Shown here piece by piece: positions 9,537-18,028 of a stretch of 34,328 bases of DNA (position 1 is its first letter; each line of letters begins with the position of its first letter). The DNA is taken from assembly GCA_902384525.1 (NCBI GenBank), contig CABMCA010000075.1, positions 1 through 34,328 on the forward strand, given 5' to 3'. This DNA comes from an uncultured archaeon (GTDB lineage: Archaea > Halobacteriota > Methanosarcinia > Methanosarcinales > Methanoperedenaceae). Under the pieces are notes generated by a model that had not been told where the DNA came from, ran no database searches, and saw only the letters and a program-made list of their open reading frames with translations. The position numbers and the translations under genes are program-made.

Positions 9537-10463
9537 ATGAAAACGGGTAGGACTTTAACAGGGATATATGGTCTGGATGAATTGATGGATGGAGGTTTCA
9601 GAAAAAATACTGTCAATTCAATTTATGGAGGGCCGGGTGTCGGTAAAACCACTTTTGCATTGCAATATTCTCTTTTCGGCCTTGATCGCGGTGAAAAAGT
9701 AATTTATGTTTCCTTTGAGATGTCAGAGCAACAGATCATCCGTGATTGCAAAGACATAGGATGGGGGGCCATTAAAGATTATATAGAGTCAGGGGATATG
9801 AAAATAGTCCATATTTTCGGAGAAGACCTCGAGTTTCCGAGTCTTGATATTATAGAGATCATAAAGAAATCAAGTCCCGGAGCAAATCCAAGAATAGTAA
9901 TTGATCCTTTTACATATCCTACATTTTATTCTGATAAAGAAAAAAGAAAATCGATCAGTACAATATTCCAGGATCTGCGAGCATTTGGAACCACAGTTGT
10001 AGTTCTTGAAGAGCCGGCCGATGGTGCAACTGCTACCAATTATGGAACTACTGGGGATTTCCAGCATATGAACAGGTTATTATCTACACCGTTGTATTTA
10101 TCAGATACGGTTCTATTCTTGCAGAATCTTGGTTTTGGGGAGATGTATGACAGGACTATCAGGATAATGAAACACAGGGGATCAAAACATGGTGAAGGAA
10201 TATACCCTTATTCCATAGAAGCAGGATTAGGACTCTTACTGAGAGCTTCAAAAAAACAAATTGACCGGGTTACGCCAAAAACCAAATTCGATGACAGGTT
10301 TGTGCAAGCTATTGAAAAAACAAAAACCATGGGAAAGCTGGGTCAAAAAATAAGGGTAAAGATTGAATCAGTGCGGAAAAACTGGGTACACGATGAAGAC
10401 CCGCAACAAATTCTTGAACTTGTCCTGGGAGAAGAGAAAAAGAGCTATGAAAATAGAACTTGA
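9537..10463 (+). CDS. KaiC-like RecA-family ATPase
   Basis: 308 residues. The P-loop GGPGVGKTT sits at 31-39, the N-terminal TGIYGLDELMDGGF is the usual KaiC/RadA opening, and the hydrophobic strand ending in IVIDPF looks like Walker B. This is a single KaiC domain, unlike the double-domain cyanobacterial clock protein, with a C-terminal extension (about 240-308) rich in charged residues. Archaeal single-domain KaiC proteins are generally thought to be signal-transduction ATPases. The following Roadblock-like gene overlaps its end by 17 bases, a sign of translational coupling, and a FIST sensor gene follows. The partner process is unknown. Confidence 0.87.
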   Translation: MKTGRTLTGIYGLDELMDGGFRKNTVNSIYGGPGVGKTTFALQYSLFGLDRGEKVIYVSFEMSEQQIIRDCKDIGWGAIKDYIESGDMKIVHIFGEDLEFPSLDIIEIIKKSSPGANPRIVIDPFTYPTFYSDKEKRKSISTIFQDLRAFGTTVVVLEEPADGATATNYGTTGDFQHMNRLLSTPLYLSDTVLFLQNLGFGEMYDRTIRIMKHRGSKHGEGIYPYSIEAGLGLLLRASKKQIDRVTPKTKFDDRFVQAIEKTKTMGKLGQKIRVKIESVRKNWVHDEDPQQILELVLGEEKKSYENRT

Positions 10464-10800
10464 AGATACTCTTGATCAACTTTATGATATTGAAGGAATT
10501 GAAGCCTGTATGATATACAGGATAGACGGGGTGCCCATAACCATAAGGGTCCCTGGTTACAGGGAGCACCTTCTGGAAACTATGTTCTGGCTTGAGAAAC
10601 ACATAAGCCGGGTGCTCGGGGAAATGAACCGGAATGGCTTGAAGGAAACTATTTTTTATTTCAGGAATAACCGTATCCTGATAGCTCCGTCTTCAAAATC
10701 TACAGTGCTTGTTACTGTTGCTAAAGCTGAAGCTAACCAGCAGCTTATATCCCTTGAAACGCTGCGTGCGACAAAACTTATAGGAGCATGTGTGACATAA
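10447..10800 (+). CDS. Roadblock/LC7-like small protein
   Basis: 117 residues with the Roadblock/LC7 layout: an N-terminal helix, IEGIEACMIYRIDGVPI as the first strand-turn-strand, a central helix ending in GLKETIFYFRNNRILIAP, and a C-terminal helix. Members usually dimerise and act as regulators of small GTPases or other P-loop NTPases (MglB type). The neighbouring P-loop protein here is the KaiC-like ATPase, whose 3' end overlaps this gene, so it is a natural candidate partner. The start at ATG 10447 is preceded by GGGAGAAGAG; a start further upstream would add sequence unlike the family. Confidence 0.72.
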   Translation: MKIELEDTLDQLYDIEGIEACMIYRIDGVPITIRVPGYREHLLETMFWLEKHISRVLGEMNRNGLKETIFYFRNNRILIAPSSKSTVLVTVAKAEANQQLISLETLRATKLIGACVT

Positions 10801-10809
10801 GGTGTTAAA

Positions 10810-12180
10810 ACGAAATCAATCACATTTTTCACAAATAAGAAAGATCATGTGCAAGCTGCCAATGACCTTATTGAAAAAGCCCGTTTGAGAAATGATTTTC
10901 ATCCAAATCTTATTTTATTTTATGCAACATTAAAATACAATGGCAAGTACCAATCAATGCTGGATATTTTTCATACGGAGTTCGGCGAAATACCGCAAAT
11001 TGGAGCTTCAGTAGATGGAATGATATTTCCTGATGATATGCGTACAGATGGAGCGGCACTTGTCCTTTGCAAAGATGACGATGCCCGGATAAGTGTAAAA
11101 GGTTTCTTTGAAAAAGGAGTAATAAACTCAGCAGAAAAACTTGCCAGGATGATAAAATGTAATAATGGATATATAGTGCTGCATTTTCCTCTTGTCAGGG
11201 TACCAAGCGTCCTTAAATCAGCTGAGTTTTTTGCAAAAGGGTATTATTATAGTAAAAAATGTAAAGGAGCCACCATCGAAAACCAGAAAGAATACGCCAG
11301 CAGATTTGCGCAATATTGTGATAAAGATAACATTTTTTACCTTCCCCCAACGATACTTGAAATCTTTGCAAAACAAACTGGTTATAGTGTACCTATAATT
11401 GGCGTAAACGTAATGCATACGCAGGTCAGAATCAATTCCCCAAGTATATTCTGTAATTTTAAGGATATTGAAGGTGGGATCGCAGCTCTGGTAATTGAAA
11501 AACAAGATGTCAATGCAATTTATGATGATATTTTTTCAGAAAAAGGAAAAACAATAGAAGAAACCAGGCGAAATGTCAATAAAGAATTTACGGTTATCAA
11601 AGAATTCAAAGCAATCTTTGAAAAGAATATTTTAATATCGCTGGACGGTATGGCCCCGGTAGAGGCCGTGGAAAATCTAATATATGCTGCTGAAAAAAAG
11701 AAAGAAGATTTGTTAGGGAAACTTGAAACAGGAGATTATAAGCTATATATACCATATGGACTTTCATTCTTTAATAAAAAAACAAATGGAGTTTTTATGC
11801 TTGGAATAGGAGCATACTATCCTTTCGAAATGTTTCCATTTTTTATGGATGTTTCAAATTACTCAGAGGATGTTGCTCTGGTATATGAAATAATTGATGA
11901 AAAGTTTGAAGCTTTTATTTCTACTTTAAATAATTTAAAATATAAGGATAGATTTATTTATTTCTTCCTGGATGTTGGTGTTACAACAGCCTTTGGAGAA
12001 AAAGTTTTTGAATATAAGGATAAAATAAAAAAATTGGTGGGAGATAATTATTTTGGGATTTTATCGTTTGCACCATCTGTATATATTCCGCTAGAATTCC
12101 AAAAAAGGAATTATTTATCTGAATCCGGAAAAAATATATTCTTTTCAACCGCAGGTACAAATGCCTGTTTAGAGATTTAG
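10810..12180 (+). CDS. FIST-domain sensory protein (start uncertain)
   Basis: About 456 residues. The first half has the FIST_N pattern (NLILFYATLKYNG, then EIPQIGASVDG and GAALVLCKDD). The second half resembles FIST_C, with a central VSNYSEDVALVYEIIDEKFEAFI-type helix. FIST domains are predicted small-ligand sensors found in signalling proteins. The first usable canonical start is GTG 10849, but the frame is open back to 10801 and the residues before the GTG (TKSITFFTNKKDH) look like the first FIST strand. I therefore placed the start near ACG 10810, five bases after AAGGTG. Alternatives are GTG 10849, or a one-base error that would bring in GTG 10802. There are no membrane segments. It follows the Roadblock gene directly and converges on the UbiA gene with a 4-base overlap. 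Confidence 0.75.
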   Translation, partial: TKSITFFTNKKDHVQAANDLIEKARLRNDFHPNLILFYATLKYNGKYQSMLDIFHTEFGEIPQIGASVDGMIFPDDMRTDGAALVLCKDDDARISVKGFFEKGVINSAEKLARMIKCNNGYIVLHFPLVRVPSVLKSAEFFAKGYYYSKKCKGATIENQKEYASRFAQYCDKDNIFYLPPTILEIFAKQTGYSVPIIGVNVMHTQVRINSPSIFCNFKDIEGGIAALVIEKQDVNAIYDDIFSEKGKTIEETRRNVNKEFTVIKEFKAIFEKNILISLDGMAPVEAVENLIYAAEKKKEDLLGKLETGDYKLYIPYGLSFFNKKTNGVFMLGIGAYYPFEMFPFFMDVSNYSEDVALVYEIIDEKFEAFISTLNNLKYKDRFIYFFLDVGVTTAFGEKVFEYKDKIKKLVGDNYFGILSFAPSVYIPLEFQKRNYLSESGKNIFFSTAGTNACLEI

Positions 12181-13082
12181 AAAAATACGCTTAGCCCTAA
12201 AAAAATTACAGATGCATATACTGAAATGCCCAGAGATTTAAGCGCTTTTAAATCTCCAATATCCAAAATCCAATTTTTTTGGTACATATGAACAAAAGTA
12301 TTTTTTGAGAAATATGCCAGAGGTACAATCATTATTAATATCCCATTATTAAAGTATTTCATAGTGATTGGATTCAAAATAATAAAAAAATATACGACCA
12401 TCAAATAGCATGAAAATCGAATCAATTTTGAAGGGGAAAAAACCACACCGAAAGTCATCAATCCCGCTTTCCTGTCACCGGATATATCCTTCAGATCTTT
12501 CAATAATAATAAAGAGATGCTAAAGAAAAAAAAAGCTAGTATAATTATTTCCCCGGTAATAGTGATATCTGAATATATCAACCATATACTGAGAGTGTAC
12601 ATAGGCCACGCGACCCCATACGTTACCAATTCCCCTATATAATGCTCTTTTAATCTAAAGCCAGTCACTTTTTTAATGATAATATTATCTGAATAACACC
12701 ATGTTGCAATTGCCCATATCAGAAAATATATATAAATAGGTTTTTCAACTTCCAATGATATTTTATAAACAAGAATAAGAGAAATTATATACAACAAGAT
12801 CGCAAAAATAATTGCTATTTTTTGCATCGAAGGATCCTGCGTTAAAATAGTTTTTTTTCCCTGTGCAATATCTTCCTTCAGGTCATTACAATGGTTCCAC
12901 AGGTTAGAAGCGGAATTTGATAAAAGTGTAACAACTATTCCTATTATAAGAAAAGGAATTTCAGAATAAGATAAATTTTTATGCGATATCAAAAAAATTG
13001 CAATCGCAAAGAATGGGAATGGTGAAATAATAGAAGTTGGATTATTACAAAGTCTTAATAATTCAGCTAGATTTTTCATCAC
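12177..13082 (-). CDS. UbiA-family membrane prenyltransferase
   Basis: 301 residues, about eight to nine hydrophobic segments. The two prenyl-diphosphate/Mg sites are visible: NLWNHCNDLKED (N60-D71) and LKDLKDISGDRKAG (about 194-207). The family attaches isoprenyl chains to aromatic rings or polar head groups (quinones, hemes, archaeal lipids). A MenA-like or archaeal-lipid role is possible; the sequence alone does not decide. The start pair ATG-ATG at 13082/13079 lies 12 bases after the stop of a 30-aa reading frame with an excellent ribosome binding site, so the two are likely translated from one message. The gene is more AT-rich than its neighbours. Its 3' end overlaps the convergent FIST gene by 4 bases. 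Confidence 0.85.
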   Translation of the reverse strand: MMKNLAELLRLCNNPTSIISPFPFFAIAIFLISHKNLSYSEIPFLIIGIVVTLLSNSASNLWNHCNDLKEDIAQGKKTILTQDPSMQKIAIIFAILLYIISLILVYKISLEVEKPIYIYFLIWAIATWCYSDNIIIKKVTGFRLKEHYIGELVTYGVAWPMYTLSIWLIYSDITITGEIIILAFFFFSISLLLLKDLKDISGDRKAGLMTFGVVFSPSKLIRFSCYLMVVYFFIILNPITMKYFNNGILIMIVPLAYFSKNTFVHMYQKNWILDIGDLKALKSLGISVYASVIFLGLSVFF

Positions 13083-13094
13083 AATTTCTATTAC

Positions 13095-13187
13095 TTAACC
13101 AAAACCAAGAACTACTTTCTTAAAAATTTCCTCTGCTACTTTTTCTTCTTCATCTTTTCTCTGGTTTTCAATTTTTTCATTATTCAT
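13095..13187 (-). CDS. 30-residue charged small protein upstream of UbiA
   Basis: Start at 13187, stop at 13095-13097. It starts MNNEKIENQRKDEEEK and ends EEIFKKVVLGFG: a strongly charged, helix-prone first half and a short hydrophobic C-terminus with Gly-Phe-Gly, and no Cys, Trp or Tyr. AGGAGA (13195-13200) sits seven bases before the ATG, a near-ideal ribosome binding site. The UbiA gene starts 12 bases downstream. It could be a translational leader, a small membrane-associated partner, or a peptide substrate; none is demonstrated. I do not recognise a family. Confidence 0.6.
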   Translation of the reverse strand: MNNEKIENQRKDEEEKVAEEIFKKVVLGFG

Positions 13188-13264
13188 TTTCAGATCTCCT
13201 TTATTTTGACCCTTGAAGAGCAATTATTACAAGGACGGGAGCTAATATAAGATAATACTAAATA

Positions 13265-13277
13265 TAGTTTATAAATT
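13265..13277 (-). promoter_or_regulatory. TATA-like element for the small-ORF/UbiA transcript
   Basis: On the minus strand ATTTATAAACTATA lies about 80-90 bases before the 30-aa ORF. The stretch is nearly symmetric, so it may also support transcription in the other direction. The 13188-13348 spacer otherwise shows only AT-rich sequence. Confidence 0.35.
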
Positions 13278-13348
13278 ATATTAAGAAAAAGAGTTAAGAA
13301 ACTTTGTTCCGTGGTATTATTTAATAAAGTTCCTATAATCTAATACTG

Positions 13349-13555
13349 ATGTCAAAATTCGGAGAAAATACAGATTCGATTCTCGATATACTGAAAAATG
13401 GTGATACAGTGGATATTGAAACTATCAGGGATAAGCTATTGCTTTCAGACACAGCTATTTTCAAATTATTGAATGAATTCGGGCTGATCGAATTAAGTGA
13501 AGGTACGGTAAGAATTACAGAACCAGGGCTGGAACTCTTGAAAATTGACATTTGA
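13349..13555 (+). CDS. Small winged-helix-like protein
   Basis: 68 residues: helices around SILDILKNGDTVDIETIRDK and SDTAIFKLLNEFG followed by a two-stranded wing (LIELSEGTVRITEPG). This is the size and order of a minimal winged helix-turn-helix, as in small archaeal regulators. ATG 13349 lies about 26 bases after ATTTAATAAAG, suggesting a leaderless transcript. It is divergent from the small-ORF/UbiA pair and about 110 bases upstream of a nitroreductase, either of which it could regulate. No family name can be given from sequence alone. Confidence 0.6.
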   Translation: MSKFGENTDSILDILKNGDTVDIETIRDKLLLSDTAIFKLLNEFGLIELSEGTVRITEPGLELLKIDI

Positions 13556-13665
13556 ATTTATAGATTCCCTCCCTCGTGGGTTTTATTATATATGGATGAT
13601 AATGAATATAATGGTATAATTGATATCTTATATCAACAAAATTTAAAAAAAAGGAGTGAAGATTT

Positions 13666-14181
13666 ATGGATGTGAAAACAGCAATAAGAACAAGACGAAG
13701 TATCCGGGCATATGATCCCCGTGAGGTGGAAGAAGAAAAATTAGTGAGGGTACTTGAATCAGGAAGACTTTCACCCTCAGCTTCAAACCGCCAGGAGCGC
13801 AGGTTTATCGTGATAAGAGATGCAGGCACACGAAAAGCGCTTTCAGAAGCTGCAAGAAACCAGAAATTTTTAGCAGAAGCGCCTGTAGTTATTGTAGCCT
13901 GTTCGGTCGAAAAAGAATATGTAATGTCCAGCGGCCAGCTTGCTTATCCTATTGACACTGCGATTGCTGTGGATCATATGACACTTGCGGCAGTTGAAGA
14001 GGGACTTGGCACATGCTGGATTGGTGCATTCGATGAAAAAAAGGTCAAAGAAATATTAAATATCCCGGATGAGATCCGGGTAGTTACGCTTCTACCTATT
14101 GGATATCCCTCAGATATCCCGCGCCCCACACCACGAAAAAGCCTCGATGAGATCGTAATGTGGGAGACCTGGAGGATTTGA
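13666..14181 (+). CDS. Nitroreductase-family flavoprotein
   Basis: 171 residues. The FMN-binding opening IRTRRSIRAYD is followed by the LSPSASNRQE region that contacts FMN and by AVDHMTLAAVEEGLGTCWIG, the dimer helix and second FMN motif; IGYPSDIPRPTPRKSLDEIV is the usual C-terminus. These FMN enzymes use NAD(P)H to reduce nitro groups, quinones or other electron acceptors. Physiological substrate unknown. The AAAAGGAG ribosome binding site lies about ten bases before ATG 13666, and a TATA-like ATTATATATGG occurs at about 13584-13594. A second, distinct nitroreductase lies at 27.4-28.0 kb. Confidence 0.87.
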   Translation: MDVKTAIRTRRSIRAYDPREVEEEKLVRVLESGRLSPSASNRQERRFIVIRDAGTRKALSEAARNQKFLAEAPVVIVACSVEKEYVMSSGQLAYPIDTAIAVDHMTLAAVEEGLGTCWIGAFDEKKVKEILNIPDEIRVVTLLPIGYPSDIPRPTPRKSLDEIVMWETWRI

Positions 14182-14199
14182 AGGACTTAACAATTCAAC

Positions 14200-14700
14200 T
14201 TATCTTTTTTCACTCTGGACAACTTTTGCCCCGCGGTTCATCGCGATCTTACCTGTCCTGACCATTTCTTTTATTCCAAACTGTCGAAGCAATTGCTCCA
14301 TGGCATTGATCTTGCTCTCATCCCCTGTCACTTCAATAACAAGCGATTTTATTCCCACGTCAACAATTTTGGCCCTGAAGATATCCACGATCTGCATTAC
14401 TTCAGCGCGGGTTGTTGTATCTACCCCGACTTTAATGAGTGCAAGTTCCCTGTTTACAGATTCATCTGCCGGGATATCACTTACCCTGATAACATCAATA
14501 AGCTTATTCAGCTGTTTTTCAACCTGTTCAAGGACATTGTCATCTCCGCTTACAAGAATTGTAATACGCGAAATATCCTTGTTTTCTGTAACACCAACAG
14601 CAAGGCTTTCTATATTAAAACCTCTCCTTGAGAATAATCCAGCGACCCTTGTTAAAACTCCGGGTTTATTTTCCACAAGTATGGCAAGCGTATGTTTCAT
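14200..14700 (-). CDS. ilvN: Acetolactate synthase small (regulatory) subunit
   Basis: 166 residues. An N-terminal ACT domain ([31 protein letters not shown] region, residues 2-35) precedes the C-terminal regulatory domain, which begins near NRELALIKV. This subunit activates the large subunit and confers feedback control by valine in the first common step of valine, leucine and isoleucine synthesis. I chose ATG 14700 because GGAG (14709-14712) lies eight bases upstream and the ACT strand starts right after it; a GTG at 14709 is in frame. It starts five bases after the ilvB stop, so the two are one operon. The closing bases face the convergent nitroreductase. Confidence 0.93.
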   Translation of the reverse strand: MKHTLAILVENKPGVLTRVAGLFSRRGFNIESLAVGVTENKDISRITILVSGDDNVLEQVEKQLNKLIDVIRVSDIPADESVNRELALIKVGVDTTTRAEVMQIVDIFRAKIVDVGIKSLVIEVTGDESKINAMEQLLRQFGIKEMVRTGKIAMNRGAKVVQSEKR

Positions 14701-14705
14701 TCCTG

Positions 14706-16385
14706 TCACTCCAGGTCAAGTATCTCATTGATGGCTGCTCCGGCTGGAACCATCGGGGATACATTTTCTTCCCGCTCAACTACAAAGTCAATAACTGTTG
14801 GCCTCTTAGATGCTACAGCTTCTTCAATAACATCCTTTACTTCACTTTTCCTGGTTGCACGCAATCCAAGCGCCCCATAAGCCTCTGCAAGTTTCACGAA
14901 ATCCACACTATTTTCAACACATGTTGATGAATACCGCCTGTCGAAGAACAATTCCTGCCATTGCCTGACCATTCCAAGGAATCCATTGTTTAATATTGCA
15001 ACGATAACAGGAATGTCTTCCTGGACAACTGTTGCAAGCTCCTGTGAGTTCATCTGGAAAGATCCATCACCGGAGATATCAATAACCGTAGATTCAGGTT
15101 TTCCAACCTTTGCGCCTATGGCCGCAGGGAAGCCGTAACCCATAGTGCCAAGACCTCCGCTTGATATGAATGTCCCGGGAGTCTTATAATTGAAGAATTG
15201 CGCTGCCCACATCTGGTTCTGTCCGACTTCAGTAACAATTATCGCATCAGGGCATATCTCGCTTATCTGCTCAACCACATACTGGGGGCGAAGCAATTTA
15301 TCCTTTTTATAGGTTAGAGGATATTCTTTTTTCCATGCTTCTATCTTCTTGATCCACCCATCCGTCTTTGCCTGTTCAATTTTTATATATTTTGTAAGGC
15401 TTTTCAGAACATTCTTAGCATCCCCGACTATAGGGATATCTACGCGAACATTCTTGCTTATCTCAGCCGGGTCGATGTCAATATGAATTATCTTTGCATT
15501 GGGTGCAAATGCAGATATCTTACCTGTCACCCTGTCATCAAAGCGTACTCCAACTGCGATTATCAGGTCAGATTCCTGGACAGCATAATTTGCATACCTT
15601 GTTCCATGCATTCCCAGCATTCCAACAGATAACGGATGAGCTGTTGGAAAAGCGCTCATTCCCATAAGGGTCGTGGTAACAGGAGCAAGTATGGTTTCAG
15701 CAAGAGTCCTCAATTCTTCAGATGCCTTTGAGAAAATAATGCCTCCACCTACATAGAATATGGGTTTTTCAGCTTTTACGATCAAGGACGCAGCCTTTTT
15801 TATCTGCTGTTCATTTCCTGCGTACGTTGGTTTATATCCGCGCAATTTTACTTCCTGCGGATATTCAAAGTCTATTACCTCTATTTGAGTATCCTTGGGT
15901 ATATCGATCAGGACTGGTCCGGGCCGGCCTGTCTGGGCAATATAGAACGCTTCCTTGAAAATCCTGGGTATGTCTTTTGCATCCTGGACTAAATAATTGT
16001 GTTTTGTGATCGGAAGTGTTATGCCTGTAATATTGGCTTCCTGGAATGCGTCATAACCTATAAGCGACCTTGGTACCTGGCCCGTAATTGCTACCATGGG
16101 TACAGAATCCATATATGCAGTTGCAATACCTGTTACAAGGTTTGTAGCCCCGGGTCCTGAGGTGGCAAGACATACACCCGCTTTACCAGTAGCTCTTGCA
16201 TAGCCGTCAGCAGCATGAGCGGCAGCCTGCTCATGTCTTACAAGAATATGCCTTACATCTGCATCGTATAATTCATCGTAAAGCGGAAGAACCTGTCCTC
16301 CCGGATATCCGAAGATAACTTCAACATTTTCGCAGTGGAGCGATTCAATTACTGCACGCGCACCAGACATTTTCTGTTTTGTCAT
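14706..16385 (-). CDS. ilvB: Acetolactate synthase large (catalytic) subunit
   Basis: 559 residues, normal family length. It shows the N-terminal thiamine-pyrophosphate domain with the catalytic Glu in [16 protein letters not shown], a central FAD/structural domain, and the C-terminal TPP/Mg motif [15 protein letters not shown] with [15 protein letters not shown]. It condenses two pyruvates to acetolactate, or pyruvate with 2-oxobutyrate. It lies 50 bases after the leuA/cimA homologue and just before ilvN on the same strand. No ilvC is seen in the window. A weak AGGT sits before ATG 16385. Confidence 0.95.
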   Translation of the reverse strand: MTKQKMSGARAVIESLHCENVEVIFGYPGGQVLPLYDELYDADVRHILVRHEQAAAHAADGYARATGKAGVCLATSGPGATNLVTGIATAYMDSVPMVAITGQVPRSLIGYDAFQEANITGITLPITKHNYLVQDAKDIPRIFKEAFYIAQTGRPGPVLIDIPKDTQIEVIDFEYPQEVKLRGYKPTYAGNEQQIKKAASLIVKAEKPIFYVGGGIIFSKASEELRTLAETILAPVTTTLMGMSAFPTAHPLSVGMLGMHGTRYANYAVQESDLIIAVGVRFDDRVTGKISAFAPNAKIIHIDIDPAEISKNVRVDIPIVGDAKNVLKSLTKYIKIEQAKTDGWIKKIEAWKKEYPLTYKKDKLLRPQYVVEQISEICPDAIIVTEVGQNQMWAAQFFNYKTPGTFISSGGLGTMGYGFPAAIGAKVGKPESTVIDISGDGSFQMNSQELATVVQEDIPVIVAILNNGFLGMVRQWQELFFDRRYSSTCVENSVDFVKLAEAYGALGLRATRKSEVKDVIEEAVASKRPTVIDFVVEREENVSPMVPAGAAINEILDLE

Positions 16386-16435
16386 TTTTTATCTACCTTT
16401 AACACTGACTGATATTGTATAAATATTTCTAAAAT

Positions 16436-17923
16436 CTACCTGTTATTTTCCTGTTGTATTAGCCTGTTTATGCCCTCAAGAACTGCCTCGACTGATGCCA
16501 TTATGATGTCTGTCCTTGCTCCTCTTGCAGTTATTGTTTTTCCGCCTTTGCTGAGTTTTATCCAGACTTCAACCAGGGCATCGGTTCCGCCGGTGATGGC
16601 ATCAACATGGTATTCATCAAGATGTATATCCGCTACCCCTGAAAGGGCTTTTTTCAATGCGTTTATTGCGGCATCCACGGGTCCTGTTCCAACGCCTGCT
16701 TCAACGACGTGATTCCCGTTGACTTTCAACCTGACAGAAGCAGTAGGCATCACAGTATTTCCGGCTACGACCGTAAGTTCTTCAAGCTTGATCTTTGCTT
16801 CCTGGTATATTCCAAGAACGGTTTCTGCTATTGTCTGGAGATCTGCATCCGTGACCCGTTTTCCTTTATCTCCAAGTTCTTTCATCCGGATAACGATATC
16901 ATCGATCTGCTTTTCGCTTGCAGCCAGCCCCAGTTCTTTTAATGCAAGAACTACTGAACTTCTGCCTGCGTGTTTCCCGAGTACGATCTTTCGCTCACGC
17001 CCCACAAGTTCAGGTGTTATTGGTTCGTATGTAGCGGTATTTGCCAGAAGCCCATGAACATGGATGCCTGCTTCATGAGTGAACGCATTTCCACCCACGA
17101 TTGACTTATTGGGGGCAACAGGAATGCCGCTTAGCCTGCTGACAAGACGCGAAGTGGTGTATAAACCTTTTATATCTATTGCTGTTTTATGTTTATACAG
17201 TGAATAAAGAACCATGACCACTTCTTCAAGCGAAGTGTTCCCGGCGCGTTCTCCGATGCCATTTATGGTAACATGCGCCTCATTTGCGCCTGCACGCAGA
17301 GCTGAAACAGTATTGGCTGTAGCCATTCCAAAATCATTGTGACAGTGAATGCTTATAGGAGCACGAAGCGAAGACAGGTCAGTGAATATCTCATAGGTAT
17401 TTTCAGGAAGAAGGATCCCCACCGTATCGCAGAAACACAGCCTGTCAGCTCCGGCATCGATCCCTGCATTATAAACTGATTTAAGATATTCAAGATCTGC
17501 CCTTGATGCATCTTCCCCGCTTAATTCCACAATTAATCCATAAGATTTTGCATACTCTGTCATTTGCGCAGCCAGTTCCCGGACAGAATCCCTGTCTTTT
17601 TTCAATTTCTGCTGGATATGAAGGTCAGATACAGGAACAACAAGGTGGATTGAGTCAACATCACATCCAAGAGCTGCATCAATATCTTCTTTCTTAATAC
17701 GGCAGTAGCTGCATATCTCGGCATTCAACCCTGCCGCTGCTATTTCCTTTATTGAAGCGCGCTCACCCTCGGAAGTAATTGCAGAACCTGCTTCAAGAAT
17801 ATCAACGCCAAGGCTGTCTATCTTTCTTGCGATCAATAGCTTGTTCTCTGTTGTGAGTGAAACTCCGGGTGTCTGTTCTCCATCCCTGAGGGTGGTATCG
17901 AGTATTTTTATATTTTTAAATAA
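16436..17923 (-). CDS. 2-isopropylmalate / citramalate synthase family enzyme, no canonical start
   Basis: About 495 residues. The N-terminus reads LDTTLRDGEQTPG, the metal/acceptor motif of the family; HCHNDFGMATAN and GIGERAGNTSLEE complete the active site, HEAGIHVHG follows, and a C-terminal LeuA-type allosteric domain is present. In archaea LeuA and CimA are close, so leucine (isopropylmalate) and isoleucine (citramalate) roles cannot be separated here. The frame is open to a stop at 17936-17938, but this stretch has no ATG, GTG or TTG; the first TTG, at 17836, would delete the catalytic LRDGEQ. I set the start at TTA 17923, six bases after GGGA; ATA at 17911 or 17905 are alternatives. 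It leads the operon with ilvB and ilvN. Confidence 0.88.
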   Translation of the reverse strand, partial: LFKNIKILDTTLRDGEQTPGVSLTTENKLLIARKIDSLGVDILEAGSAITSEGERASIKEIAAAGLNAEICSYCRIKKEDIDAALGCDVDSIHLVVPVSDLHIQQKLKKDRDSVRELAAQMTEYAKSYGLIVELSGEDASRADLEYLKSVYNAGIDAGADRLCFCDTVGILLPENTYEIFTDLSSLRAPISIHCHNDFGMATANTVSALRAGANEAHVTINGIGERAGNTSLEEVVMVLYSLYKHKTAIDIKGLYTTSRLVSRLSGIPVAPNKSIVGGNAFTHEAGIHVHGLLANTATYEPITPELVGRERKIVLGKHAGRSSVVLALKELGLAASEKQIDDIVIRMKELGDKGKRVTDADLQTIAETVLGIYQEAKIKLEELTVVAGNTVMPTASVRLKVNGNHVVEAGVGTGPVDAAINALKKALSGVADIHLDEYHVDAITGGTDALVEVWIKLSKGGKTITARGARTDIIMASVEAVLEGINRLIQQENNR

Positions 17924-17979
17924 AGGAAATCCCTTCTATTATTTTATTGATTGTGAATCCAGTATAACGGTCTTGAGTT

Positions 17980-17996
17980 GTATATTATTTTTTCGG
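17980..17996 (-). promoter_or_regulatory. BRE/TATA promoter of the leuA-ilvB-ilvN operon
   Basis: The minus strand reads CCGAAAAAATAATATAC, a good archaeal BRE (CCGAAA) with an adjoining TATA element. Transcription would begin near 17960, giving a leader of a few tens of bases with GAAGGGA before the coding frame. No leader peptide or riboswitch-like fold was recognised. Confidence 0.5.
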
Positions 17997-18028
17997 TTAA
18001 TCTTTTATGTAAAGCCATAATATCTGCA

